Below are positions 25,757-34,903 of a DNA stretch of 64,000 nt, one piece after another. The DNA is from a bacterium (GTDB taxonomy: Bacteria; SZUA-182; DTGQ01). The position numbers and the translations under genes were made by a program. The DNA is taken from contig JAILZY010000002.1 in assembly GCA_023512255.1 (NCBI GenBank), forward strand, positions 1 through 64,000, written 5' to 3'. The notes beneath the pieces were generated by a model that was not told the origin of the DNA, searched no databases, and saw only the letters and a list, made by a program, of their open reading frames with translations. Position 1 is the stretch's first letter, and each line of letters opens with the position of its first letter.

Positions 25757-26665
25757 ATGAAAAAAATAAATACATCTGGCAGGCTATTTTCCCCTCGGCT
25801 AAAATCAGCTCGCTCTCATCCTCATCCACTCATCCTGCTGCCGGCTCCGGTTTTAATTCTTATTGTGAGCCTCATCATCCTCACAGGCCGCATTCTGCTC
25901 CATATAAAGTCTCACCAGATAGACGACCTGCCTGCCCCTCACCTTACGCATTATTTAGCCCCTTATTTAGCCAACGACCCAAATTCCACCCCACCTCCCG
26001 TCATCCTCTTAGGCCGAATCATCGAGCCGCCTGAATATTTCTCAAAGAGAGTCCGTCTCCAGCTTGAGGTACAAAAAATTATTCTCCCCAGACAAAATAT
26101 TATGACTCACGGGATCGTACAACTCAGCTGGCAAAATCCTAAGACAAGGTGTCAATTTTACGACACGGTCCAAGCCACCGTAAACCTTCGCCTTCCCCAG
26201 GACTATAAAAACCCTGGGGGATTTTCCTACTCTAGCTACCTTGCCCAAAGAGGAATCTTTGCCATAGGCAGCATCAGAACGCTTTCTCTTTATCAAGAAG
26301 CAAAAATTATTCCATGGTCAAAACTCATCTTGCGCACCCTCTACCGATTCCGCACCCGGGCTTCAGAGCAGATCGAACATAGCCTCCCGAAAACAGAGGC
26401 AAGCCTCCTGCAAGCCATGCTTTTAGGCGAGCGACACAAGGTATCAGGCCGTATCATGGAGCTATTCAGTGAGGCGGGAACGGTTCACCTTGTGTCAATC
26501 TCAGGCTTCCATCTCACCGCTCTTGCTCTGGCCCTATTCTTCACTCTGTCAGGCATTCTCCGCACCCTGCCAAGCTGCCTGCTTGAGCCCCTCTCATGCC
26601 TAATCAGACCGTCTCGCCTGGCGGCCCTGCTCTCCATTGTCCTGATTGTTTTTATACCATACTGA
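25757..26665 (+). CDS. comEC: ComEC/Rec2 DNA-uptake channel, N-terminal part (frameshifted gene)
   Basis: ComEC carries single-stranded DNA across the inner membrane during transformation. This segment has an N-terminal membrane helix, the soluble DUF4131-like OB region (LLGRIIEPPEYFSKRVRLQLEV) and the start of the competence domain with AMLLGERHKVSGRIMELFSEAGTVHLVSISGFHL (key residues SISGFH). The frame hits a stop at 26663, but homology continues in the -1 frame: reading tat from 26653 restores ...FYTILTGGRTPTIRAAIM. The shift falls in a run of five Ts (26649-26653), so a one-base error or a real mutation is equally plausible. The start lacks a good ribosome binding site. Confidence 0.85.
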   Translation: MKKINTSGRLFSPRLKSARSHPHPLILLPAPVLILIVSLIILTGRILLHIKSHQIDDLPAPHLTHYLAPYLANDPNSTPPPVILLGRIIEPPEYFSKRVRLQLEVQKIILPRQNIMTHGIVQLSWQNPKTRCQFYDTVQATVNLRLPQDYKNPGGFSYSSYLAQRGIFAIGSIRTLSLYQEAKIIPWSKLILRTLYRFRTRASEQIEHSLPKTEASLLQAMLLGERHKVSGRIMELFSEAGTVHLVSISGFHLTALALALFFTLSGILRTLPSCLLEPLSCLIRPSRLAALLSIVLIVFIPY

Positions 26666-28353
26666 CTGGAGGCAGAACCCCTACCATTCGGGCGGCTATT
26701 ATGGTCAGCGCATACTTTCTTGCCCTGCTCGTTGAGAGAAAAAAAAGCTTTTATCGGCCACTTTGGCTGGCTGCTCTAGCCATTCTGCTCTGGCAGCCTG
26801 AGGCCCTATTTAGGCTGGATTTCCAGTTGACCTTTCTGGCTTCAGCCGGCATTATTTTTACTTTCGATTACCTGTCCGCCTACCGATCATATCCTGCTTC
26901 TTTGAGATATCCTGCTTCTTTGGGCTCTCATCTTTCCCGAATCCTAAAACACCTGGCAGAGTATCTATTTTTCTCCTTCACTCTTTCCCTGGTTGCTTTT
27001 ATCATGACTAGCCCGCTCACTGCTTATGCCTTTAATCTGATCTCTCCAATCGGGATATTAACTAATCTTGCGACCATACCGCTAGCCAGCGGAACTCTCT
27101 GTGCCGGATTTGCTGGCCTAATACTGCTTCCCCTGTGGCCAGCTCTAAGCAGATATCTTTTGCACCTTGCGGCCTTTTTGACTCGCCTGATTCTCAGCCT
27201 TAGCACGGCAGCCGCAAGCTGCACCAGGGGCTTTTGCTATCTCCCCTCACCCCCAAAAATGGCTATAGCGGCTATCTACAGCGGCCTCATCCTCCTGGCC
27301 ATCCTGCTCCATCTGCTAAGGGGCAAGATGGCCTCGGTCCGAAAGAGAGCCTGCCTGCTGATTTTCCTGCTTCTCCTGGCCGCTTTCCTTATTCCCCTCA
27401 TTCTGCTTCGCCTCGTCGGCAGCAAGCCGCTAGCTCCCGCTGCCCCGGCTCATAAGCTGCTGACCGCAACCTTTCTTGATGTCGGCCGGGGGGATGCCTG
27501 TGTCATCAAAACAGCGGGCGGAAAATACATTCTAATTGATGGAGGAGGAAGCTATAATCATTATGAATTTGATTTCGGCCGCCGGGTAGTCGCTCCTTAT
27601 CTTTGGCATGAGAGAGCCGCTCATCTTGACCTAGTCATTCTCTCTCACCCACACCCGGATCATCTCAATGGTCTTTTGTTCATCCTGAAACACTTTTCCG
27701 TGGCTCAGGTCTGGAAAACCAAAGAACGATCGAACAACAGAGAATACCGTCTGTTTGAAGAGATTATACAAAGGAAAAAGATTCCTGTTCGGATCATGAC
27801 CGAAGGAGAGGAGGTTGAACTAGATGGCGTGCTCTTTCAAATTCTGGCTGCTGGTAATTTGCCCGATCTGCCGAAAAATATAAAAAATACAAAGATAGCT
27901 TTCAGGGAAGAAAATAATCGATCTTTGGTTCTCAAGCTGTGTTGGCGACAGGTAAGCTTTCTCTTTACCGGCGATATAGAAGCAAGAGCAGAGAAGCACC
28001 TTCTGCCCCTCGGGTATAGACTGCGATCTACGCTGATCAAAGTGCCTCATCATGGAAGCCGCTCCTCAAGCTCTCTCCCTTTCCTGCACCTGGTAGCCCC
28101 TCAGGTGGCTATCTTTTCAGGCCGAAGGTATGGCCGGCAACAATTTCCCCATCCGAAAATCGTAGACCGCTATCAAAAGCTTGGCTGTCTAATTTACCGC
28201 ACCGATCGTGACGGAGCAATTACGGTTGAGACGGATGGAGTCGAGCGCAGGTTTTTAACCTATGCGAAAGTCTTTGAAAACATGGCAGGATATCCCTCAT
28301 GGTTGAAGATATCTTCAGAAGATTATTCACAGCAGTCTCCTACCTCGGACTGA
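26596..28353 (+). CDS. comEC: ComEC/Rec2 DNA-uptake channel, C-terminal part (frameshifted gene)
   Basis: This frame continues the competence domain: RTPTIRAAIMVSAYFLAL, PEALFRLDFQLTFLASAGI and several membrane helices. The C-terminal metallo-beta-lactamase-like domain (about bases 27470-28300) follows. That domain has TFLDVGRGDACVIKTAGGKY, ILIDGGG and the metal-binding HPHPDH, then FTGDIEARAE and VPHHGSRSSSSLPFL, typical of ComEC. The true reading begins after the shift near 26653, and the ATG at 26596 is only the first in this frame. The last 55 bases overlap the next gene. If the shift is genuine the organism would lack a functional ComEC. Confidence 0.85.
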   Translation: MPNQTVSPGGPALHCPDCFYTILTGGRTPTIRAAIMVSAYFLALLVERKKSFYRPLWLAALAILLWQPEALFRLDFQLTFLASAGIIFTFDYLSAYRSYPASLRYPASLGSHLSRILKHLAEYLFFSFTLSLVAFIMTSPLTAYAFNLISPIGILTNLATIPLASGTLCAGFAGLILLPLWPALSRYLLHLAAFLTRLILSLSTAAASCTRGFCYLPSPPKMAIAAIYSGLILLAILLHLLRGKMASVRKRACLLIFLLLLAAFLIPLILLRLVGSKPLAPAAPAHKLLTATFLDVGRGDACVIKTAGGKYILIDGGGSYNHYEFDFGRRVVAPYLWHERAAHLDLVILSHPHPDHLNGLLFILKHFSVAQVWKTKERSNNREYRLFEEIIQRKKIPVRIMTEGEEVELDGVLFQILAAGNLPDLPKNIKNTKIAFREENNRSLVLKLCWRQVSFLFTGDIEARAEKHLLPLGYRLRSTLIKVPHHGSRSSSSLPFLHLVAPQVAIFSGRRYGRQQFPHPKIVDRYQKLGCLIYRTDRDGAITVETDGVERRFLTYAKVFENMAGYPSWLKISSEDYSQQSPTSD

Positions 28354-29429
28354 TCATCGCCCTGTCCGCAGTCATCGAATGCTCTGCTGCTGGAAGGGGG
28401 GCTAGGTGTTGCTGGCAGGGCCAGCCAGACACTGGCTGCTTTCAGGCTAGGATAGCGGCTAGAGGAGCAGCTTGCCAGCCTGAGGGGACAGCTTATGAGG
28501 CCTCTCAATATACGTTTTCGGAAAACCACTCCCCATCTTGCGGCTGGCTTAAAATCACCACTGCCCACTTTGTGATCCACTATCTGCCTGTGGATGAATA
28601 CTTTTCAAAAGAGCTAGCCTCACTGGCCGAGCGAGCCTATACTTCAATCGCTGACCATCTTGATCTTCACCCAAGTCAGAAAATTGATCTCTATTTGGCT
28701 GACTCACGAAAGCTCTTCACCCAGCTTCAACCATCGCCTCGGTGCAAGGTGAGTGAGCAGGCCATAGGACTTGCCTACCCGCACCTGTCCCGCATCCTGC
28801 TCCTGTCACCCCGAGCGGCCCCTGCCGGAGCCATTGATCTTGAAAAAACGTTCCGTCATGAGCTTACCCATATAATCCTCGGAGCATCCTCATCTAGCCC
28901 GCTCACTCCCATTCCCCACTGGTTCAATGAGGGTTTAAGCATGCTCGAGGCCAAAGAATGGGGCTGGCACTATCAGCTCCTTTTGAGCCGCATCTGTCTA
29001 ACAGGCCGTTTCATCTCCTTTGGCCAGCTTGACCAATCCTTTCCGACTGATCCTGATCAGCTTCAGATCGCCTATGCTCAGAGCATCAGCATGATAACCT
29101 TTATTCTTGATAAGTATGGGGAGGATGCCTTGCGGACCACAGCTCACCTTATGCTGCGGCGGGCAGAGGGGCTTGATTCGGCTCTGCGCCAGGCTCTTGG
29201 AGTCAATCTTGATGAGCTTGAGGCTCGCTGGAAGAGACACCTTCGGCTGGTCTATACCTGGGTTCCGATTTTGACCAGCTCCGGGGCCTTATGGTTTATC
29301 ATCAGCCTGATTTTTCTCTTTGGTTATTATCGGAAAAGGAAGGTCTCACAGGAAAGGCTCTCTTATTGGGAAGAGGAGGAGATTGAGGAGTGGTTGAGAA
29401 AGCAGCTTGATGATTTAGATTTACGGTAA
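28299..29429 (+). CDS. Membrane-bound gluzincin-type peptidase (peptidase MA-like)
   Basis: This 376-residue protein has an N-terminal signal or anchor segment (residues 8-28) and an extracytoplasmic domain whose zinc motif is FRHELTHIIL. It is followed by WFNEGLSMLEA, the HExxH plus NEG layout of MA-clan, M48/M1-like peptidases. A membrane helix near residues 325-345 is followed by a charged cytoplasmic tail with WEEEEIEEWLRKQLDD. Its ATG lies inside the end of comEC (55-base overlap), so the two are translationally coupled. Substrate unknown; by position it could act on envelope or competence proteins, but that is only an inference. Confidence 0.75.
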   Translation: MVEDIFRRLFTAVSYLGLIIALSAVIECSAAGRGARCCWQGQPDTGCFQARIAARGAACQPEGTAYEASQYTFSENHSPSCGWLKITTAHFVIHYLPVDEYFSKELASLAERAYTSIADHLDLHPSQKIDLYLADSRKLFTQLQPSPRCKVSEQAIGLAYPHLSRILLLSPRAAPAGAIDLEKTFRHELTHIILGASSSSPLTPIPHWFNEGLSMLEAKEWGWHYQLLLSRICLTGRFISFGQLDQSFPTDPDQLQIAYAQSISMITFILDKYGEDALRTTAHLMLRRAEGLDSALRQALGVNLDELEARWKRHLRLVYTWVPILTSSGALWFIISLIFLFGYYRKRKVSQERLSYWEEEEIEEWLRKQLDDLDLR

Positions 29430-29542
29430 TAATAATTGCAAGTTAACAAAATGAAAAATCAGAAAATAGCAGAAAGAAAATAAAAAATTCGAATAATCGG
29501 CCTAAATAGTCATAAAAAGCTCTCTATTATCTTTTTTACACC

Positions 29543-29599
29543 TTGTTTTTTGATTAGAAGAGCATTATATTATTAGCACTCACATAAGGTGAGTGCTAA
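29543..29599 (+). promoter_or_regulatory. groESL promoter with perfect CIRCE operator
   Basis: A -35 TTGTTT (29543-29548), 17-bp spacer and -10 TATATT (29566-29571) are immediately followed by TTAGCACTC-N9-GAGTGCTAA (29573-29599). This is an exact match to the CIRCE element. HrcA binding here would cover the transcription start and repress groESL until heat shock. hrcA itself is not in the window. Confidence 0.93.
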
Positions 29600-29663
29600 T
29601 AAGCCAAGGGATAGATGTTAATAATCTGATTTTTATTCCCTTAAGTTACAGGAAGGAGGTGGG

Positions 29664-29756
29664 TTGATCCCGTTCTCGTTTATATATCATCATATATATC
29701 ATCACCTATATATCATCACCGCAGCTCTCCTAGGGCTTTGCGGATCAAAAAATTGA
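29664..29756 (+). CDS. Possible leader ORF before groES
   Basis: A TTG preceded by ggaaggaggtggg opens a 30-codon frame rich in His, Tyr and Ile. The His/Tyr-rich part comes from a threefold atatatcatca repeat at about 29684-29725. It ends 39 bases before groES. The spacing between site and TTG is short; this may be chance or a leader peptide. Confidence 0.22.
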   Translation: MIPFSFIYHHIYHHLYIITAALLGLCGSKN

Positions 29757-29795
29757 CCTTAAACAAGCTGTTTAACGGAAAGGAGTCCTGATACT

Positions 29796-30086
29796 ATGAA
29801 CATAAAACCATTGCATGACAGAATCCTGGTAAAGCGCGTCGAGGTTGGGGAACAGGTTCGTGGCGGTATTATTATCCCCGACACAGCCAAGGAAAAGCCT
29901 ATGGAGGGGAAGGTTATCGCCGTAGGCGGCGGCAAAATTAAAGATGATGGAACCAAGATTCCTCTTGATGTCAAAGTCGGCCAGCGGATCCTTTTTGGCA
30001 AGTATGCCGGCACAGAAGTCAAAATTGATGACGAAGAATACCTCATCATGCGCGAGGATGATGTCTTAGGAATCATTGAAGAGTAA
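29796..30086 (+). CDS. groES: Co-chaperonin GroES
   Basis: This is the 96-residue lid of the GroEL cage. [19 protein letters not shown], the mobile loop with [25 protein letters not shown] and [24 protein letters not shown] give an unambiguous match. A gaaaggag site precedes the ATG. It lies 51 bases before groEL in the CIRCE-controlled operon. The length is standard. Confidence 0.98.
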   Translation: MNIKPLHDRILVKRVEVGEQVRGGIIIPDTAKEKPMEGKVIAVGGGKIKDDGTKIPLDVKVGQRILFGKYAGTEVKIDDEEYLIMREDDVLGIIEE

Positions 30087-30101
30087 CTATATCATCTTTA
30101 A

Positions 30102-31766
<1,665 letters not shown>

Positions 31767-31812
31767 GAAAAAGGCTGTTTTTCAGCTTGAAAAACCGCTC
31801 TTTGATTTTCTG

Positions 31813-31845
31813 GCCAAGAGCCCCTTGGGAAAAGGGGCTCTTGGC
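31813..31845 (+). terminator. Rho-independent terminator of groESL
   Basis: A perfect 14-bp stem (gccaagagcccctt / aaggggctcttggc) with a 5-nt loop is followed by tttattatt. Confidence 0.9.
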
Positions 31846-31871
31846 TTTATTATTAAATGGTCCTTTATTTA

Positions 31872-31992
31872 AATAGTGTTTTCGCTAACAAAGGGCGCAA
31901 GCTGGGAGCGGGCACAAGGTCTGCCCCTACAATTGATAGCGTAATTGAATCCGCGGCGCAACTTGTGTTACGCACTTAGCGAAAGAACTATT
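31872..31992. repeat. Repeat family R, complete copy
   Basis: The terminal 17-mers aatagtgttttcgctaa (31872-31888) and ttagcgaaagaactatt (31976-31992) are inverted with two mismatches. The inside matches the copy at 22235, including gggcacaaggtc and caattgatagcgtaattga. Confidence 0.75.
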
Positions 31993-32452
31993 AGATGAGG
32001 ACATAAAAAATAAGATATGAAAAAAATTTTATGTTCCTGCCCTATACCTTAAAATTCTTACCTTGACAATGCAAACAAGGGGACTAACTAAGCAAAATTT
32101 TTCACACTGATTCTTTTTTTCACCTATCCTCATCTTCTCTGGCTAAAGGACCTTTTTCAATCCTGCCCCAAATCAAAAAATTATCAATATAACATATTGA
32201 AAAATATAATAAATTTGTTGCTGCTGCCCTTTAAAATCTCTCATGGAATCAAAAAAATTTTCGCCTCATCTGCCGCCCTAAAAACAAAGGTGGCAATTAT
32301 ATTGCATATTTTCTCTCTTCGGAGAGCTAAGTGCATTTTTATGGAGGACATTGAGAGATCAAACTTGCGAATTATAAAATTTGAGTTATAATGAGGATAA
32401 TTTTTAAATCTTGCAATAGCTCAAATAATTAATCAGGATGGTTAATGGTGAA
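31993..32452. other. AT-rich spacer without supported gene
   Basis: A short open frame (32197-32391) lacks a ribosome binding site and any recognisable features. Nothing else was seen. Confidence 0.4.
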
Positions 32453-32572
32453 CGCTCTTATTTATTAGCTGCCATCTGAGAGATATAATCCTAATAAGAG
32501 CTAAGCCCCTTCGAGGGTTTATAGTTGTTCTGATATACTTTGAGGGTTTATGGTGTCTAATATATAAGAGCG
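32453..32572 (-). mobile_element. Miniature inverted-repeat element M, copy 2 (8-bp target duplication atggtgaa)
   Basis: This 120-bp copy lies in reverse orientation to the one at 3629. It is bounded by cgctcttattta and tatataagagcg and flanked by perfect 8-bp duplications atggtgaa (32445-32452, 32573-32580). It keeps the same internal ~30-bp duplication of the cataaaccctc segment as copy 1. Confidence 0.88.
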
Positions 32573-32601
32573 ATGGTGAATAGTCTTCGGCTCGGCGGCA
32601 G

Positions 32602-32720
32602 GTGATGTTCTCCAAAAGGTGATGTTCTCCATCTGACTTTGAGATTTAAAAATATTATCAAAGCGGACTAATACACGGGTTAGGGTGTTTAGGGTGTTAA
32701 TACGGGTTAGGGTAGGTATA
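32602..32720. repeat. Short direct repeats upstream of the phosphatidyltransferase gene
   Basis: ggtgatgttctcc occurs twice back to back near 32603-32631. acgggttagggt occurs twice (about 32675 and 32702), with a shorter ttagggtgtt between. They lie in the probable promoter region of the next gene. Confidence 0.5.
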
Positions 32721-32743
32721 TAAGGAAGGGGTTAAAGAGCAGG

Positions 32744-33325
32744 ATGCTGGCCAAATACTTAAAAGCCTCCTCAGATAAGATCTTGTTTCCGCTTGGCAAG
32801 AAAATTCCCCCCTGGATTTCTCCAAATCAAATAACCAGTCTGGGACTGATTCTTAGCCTTTTGGTCGGCATTGTCTTTAGCTTAGGAAAAATTCGACTTG
32901 CAGGGTTTCTCCTTCTGGTTACTGGTTTTTTTGATTTGCTCGATGGCGCCTACTCCAGATCAAAAAATAAAGTTAGTAAATTCGGAGCGTTTTGGGATTC
33001 AACGGTCGATCGATATTCTGATCTGATAATCATGGGCGGCATCACCATGTATTTTGCTCAGACCAATCAACTTTTGTATGTTCTCCTGAGTATCTTAGCA
33101 ACAGCCGGGTTTATGATGATAAGTTACACCAAAGCGAGAGCAGAAAATATCATACCGGCCTGCAATGTGGGTCTTATGGAACGACCAGAAAGAGTATTGG
33201 TTCTGTCAGCCGGATCACTTATGAATCATCTAAAGCCGACGCTTTGGCTCTTGGTGATCCTCTGCCACCAGACCGCGATCCAGCGTATCTGGTTCACCTA
33301 CAAAAAAATCAGGTATGAGGAATAA
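32744..33325 (+). CDS. CDP-alcohol phosphatidyltransferase family membrane protein
   Basis: This 193-residue integral membrane enzyme is of the phosphatidylglycerophosphate or phosphatidylinositol-phosphate synthase type. The family signature is D67-G68-x2-S71-R72-x8-G81-x3-D85-x3-D89. It is complete except that Ser replaces the usual Ala before the Arg; an extra Asp64 precedes it. Several membrane helices follow. The late GLMERPERVL is typical of archaeal and bacterial relatives, including inositol-phosphate-type enzymes. The alcohol acceptor cannot be decided. A gcagg site precedes the ATG, and the sigma factor gene starts 42 bases downstream. Confidence 0.85.
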   Translation: MLAKYLKASSDKILFPLGKKIPPWISPNQITSLGLILSLLVGIVFSLGKIRLAGFLLLVTGFFDLLDGAYSRSKNKVSKFGAFWDSTVDRYSDLIIMGGITMYFAQTNQLLYVLLSILATAGFMMISYTKARAENIIPACNVGLMERPERVLVLSAGSLMNHLKPTLWLLVILCHQTAIQRIWFTYKKIRYEE

Positions 33326-33367
33326 AAAGGGGTTCAGAAAGAAGTAGTAGAAGAGGAGAAGGCTACC

Positions 33368-34384
33368 ATGGAAGCATTTAATTCTTACGGTTTCTTTTTT
33401 AAAGAAAACCTTGACTGTATCGATGATGACTGCCTTGAATTTGAATCCGAACGCGGCTCACAATCTTTGAGTGATACTTCGCACGGACATGAGGACGACT
33501 GCGACCTTGAGGACCTAGAGGCTAAGGATGAGGATTCGGTAATTCTTGAAGAAACTGACAATCAGGTGAGGGTCTATCTCAAGGAAATCGGCAAGGTCCC
33601 TCTTTTGGATAAAAATGAAGAAATTGAACTTGCCAAGAGAATCGCCCAAGGTGACCAAGAGGCAAAGGAGTTATTAATCAAAGCTAATCTGCGCCTGGTA
33701 GTCAGTATAGCTAAAAAATATATCAACAGCGGACTTCCATTTCTCGATCTAGTTCAAGAAGGCAACATCGGATTGATGAAGGCCGTAGAAAAATTCGACT
33801 ACCGTAAGGGATGCAAATTCAGCACCTATGCCATCTGGTGGATTCGTCAGTCAATAACCAGAGCTTTGGCTGACAAGGGGCGGACCATCCGAATTCCGGT
33901 TCACACCCTTGACGCCATAAAAAATATGATGAAAAGCCACCAGAGATTAACCCAGGAGATGAAAAAGGAGCCTACTATAGCTGAAATTGCCGCCGATATG
34001 GGAGTTTCCGTCCAGAAAATACACGAGTTAATCGGGATTATCAAAAATCCCATCTCTGTTGAAACCCCTATCGATGAGCTGGGAAACTATAATATTGTCG
34101 ATTACATCGAGGATAAAAACAGCGCATCTCCCATAGATACGGTTTTTGACGTTAATCTTATCGAGCAGATTCAAAAAGTTCTCAAGACCCTGACCAAACG
34201 GGAGAAAACCATCATTGAGATGAGATACGGCATCGGGACCCATAAAGAGCAGACCCTGGAAGAGATCGGTAAATACTTTCATCTTACTAGGGAGAGAATT
34301 CGGCAAATCGAGGAAAAGGCTCTACAGCGGCTCAAACAGCCAAATAGAATTTCACCGCTGTTAGACTTTATCAATAAATCATAA
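33368..34384 (+). CDS. RNA polymerase sigma-70 family factor (RpoD/RpoS-like)
   Basis: This 338-residue sigma factor has an acidic N-terminal ~60 residues with no full region 1.1. Then come region 1.2 ([29 protein letters not shown]), region 2 ([30 protein letters not shown] and [19 protein letters not shown]), region 3 and region 4.2 ([24 protein letters not shown]). The -10 and -35 reading residues match the housekeeping class, so it should recognise TTGACA/TATAAT-type promoters like those seen here. The short N-terminus leaves open whether it is the primary factor or a group-2 paralogue. A gaggagaagg site precedes the ATG. Confidence 0.93.
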   Translation: MEAFNSYGFFFKENLDCIDDDCLEFESERGSQSLSDTSHGHEDDCDLEDLEAKDEDSVILEETDNQVRVYLKEIGKVPLLDKNEEIELAKRIAQGDQEAKELLIKANLRLVVSIAKKYINSGLPFLDLVQEGNIGLMKAVEKFDYRKGCKFSTYAIWWIRQSITRALADKGRTIRIPVHTLDAIKNMMKSHQRLTQEMKKEPTIAEIAADMGVSVQKIHELIGIIKNPISVETPIDELGNYNIVDYIEDKNSASPIDTVFDVNLIEQIQKVLKTLTKREKTIIEMRYGIGTHKEQTLEEIGKYFHLTRERIRQIEEKALQRLKQPNRISPLLDFINKS

Positions 34385-34422
34385 CCCTTATAAATCTATA
34401 AGGCCATTAAAGGTTTAAGATT

Positions 34423-34467
34423 TTGAGGATGAGGGTGTGAGAGATTCTATCTAACCCTCATCCTCAA
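34423..34467 (+). terminator. Inverted repeat after the sigma factor gene
   Basis: A perfect 14-bp stem (ttgaggatgagggt / accctcatcctcaa) with a 17-nt loop lies 38 bases after the stop. No T-tract follows, so the terminator role is tentative. Confidence 0.45.
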
Positions 34468-34590
34468 GCCTTGAGGGCCAAGAATCTAGCCGCGAACTTA
34501 AAGAGCGGCTCATGGCTCTCATCCTTAAGCCTAGGGGGCAAAGAGGGGCTGGTGCATGATGCTCTTATTATCCTCTTGAATTATTATTAA

Positions 34591-34680
34591 CGCTCTTATA
34601 TATCAGACACCATAAACCCCCGAAGGGGCTTAGCTCTTATTAGGGTTATGTCTCTCAATGGTAGCTAATAAATAAGATCG
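34591..34680 (+). mobile_element. Miniature inverted-repeat element M, copy 3 (8-bp target duplication attattaa)
   Basis: This 90-bp shorter form is in the same orientation as the copy at 3629 and lacks one unit of the internal duplication. It is flanked by perfect 8-bp repeats attattaa (34583-34590, 34681-34688). Its right end reads aataagatcg, one base different from the consensus. Confidence 0.87.
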
Positions 34681-34831
34681 ATTATTAAATATCATCCTCA
34701 TTAAATATTATCCTCAACGAATAGCTTATCCAATAAAGACCTTTTTATTAGAACTGTACTAAAAATTACTTGCCAGAATAAACTCTAATCTAGATCTTGA
34801 TATTGAGTTGTCAAGAAGCAAAAAAAACATA

Positions 34832-34860
34832 TTGATAAACAAAGTCAGGTGTAGTATAAT
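34832..34860 (+). promoter_or_regulatory. Sigma-70 promoter of htrA
   Basis: TTGATA (34832-34837), an exact 17-bp spacer and a consensus TATAAT (34855-34860) lie 44 bases before the chosen ATG. Confidence 0.8.
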
Positions 34861-34903
34861 AATTTTTCGCTATTCTATCATTAATATGAGGAGAAAAAAG
34901 ACG

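Noticed and set aside
26640..26670. Programmed -1 frameshift in comEC
   Set aside because: The zero-frame codons gtt ttt ata do not form an X-XXY-YYZ slippery heptamer, and no downstream stem is evident; a one-base indel is simpler.
32197..32391. 64-codon open frame between groEL and the phosphatidyltransferase gene
   Set aside because: No ribosome binding site and composition like surrounding spacer.
32675..32714. Telomere-like ttagggt repeats
   Set aside because: Only a few imperfect copies inside a bacterial spacer; best treated as a short direct repeat.
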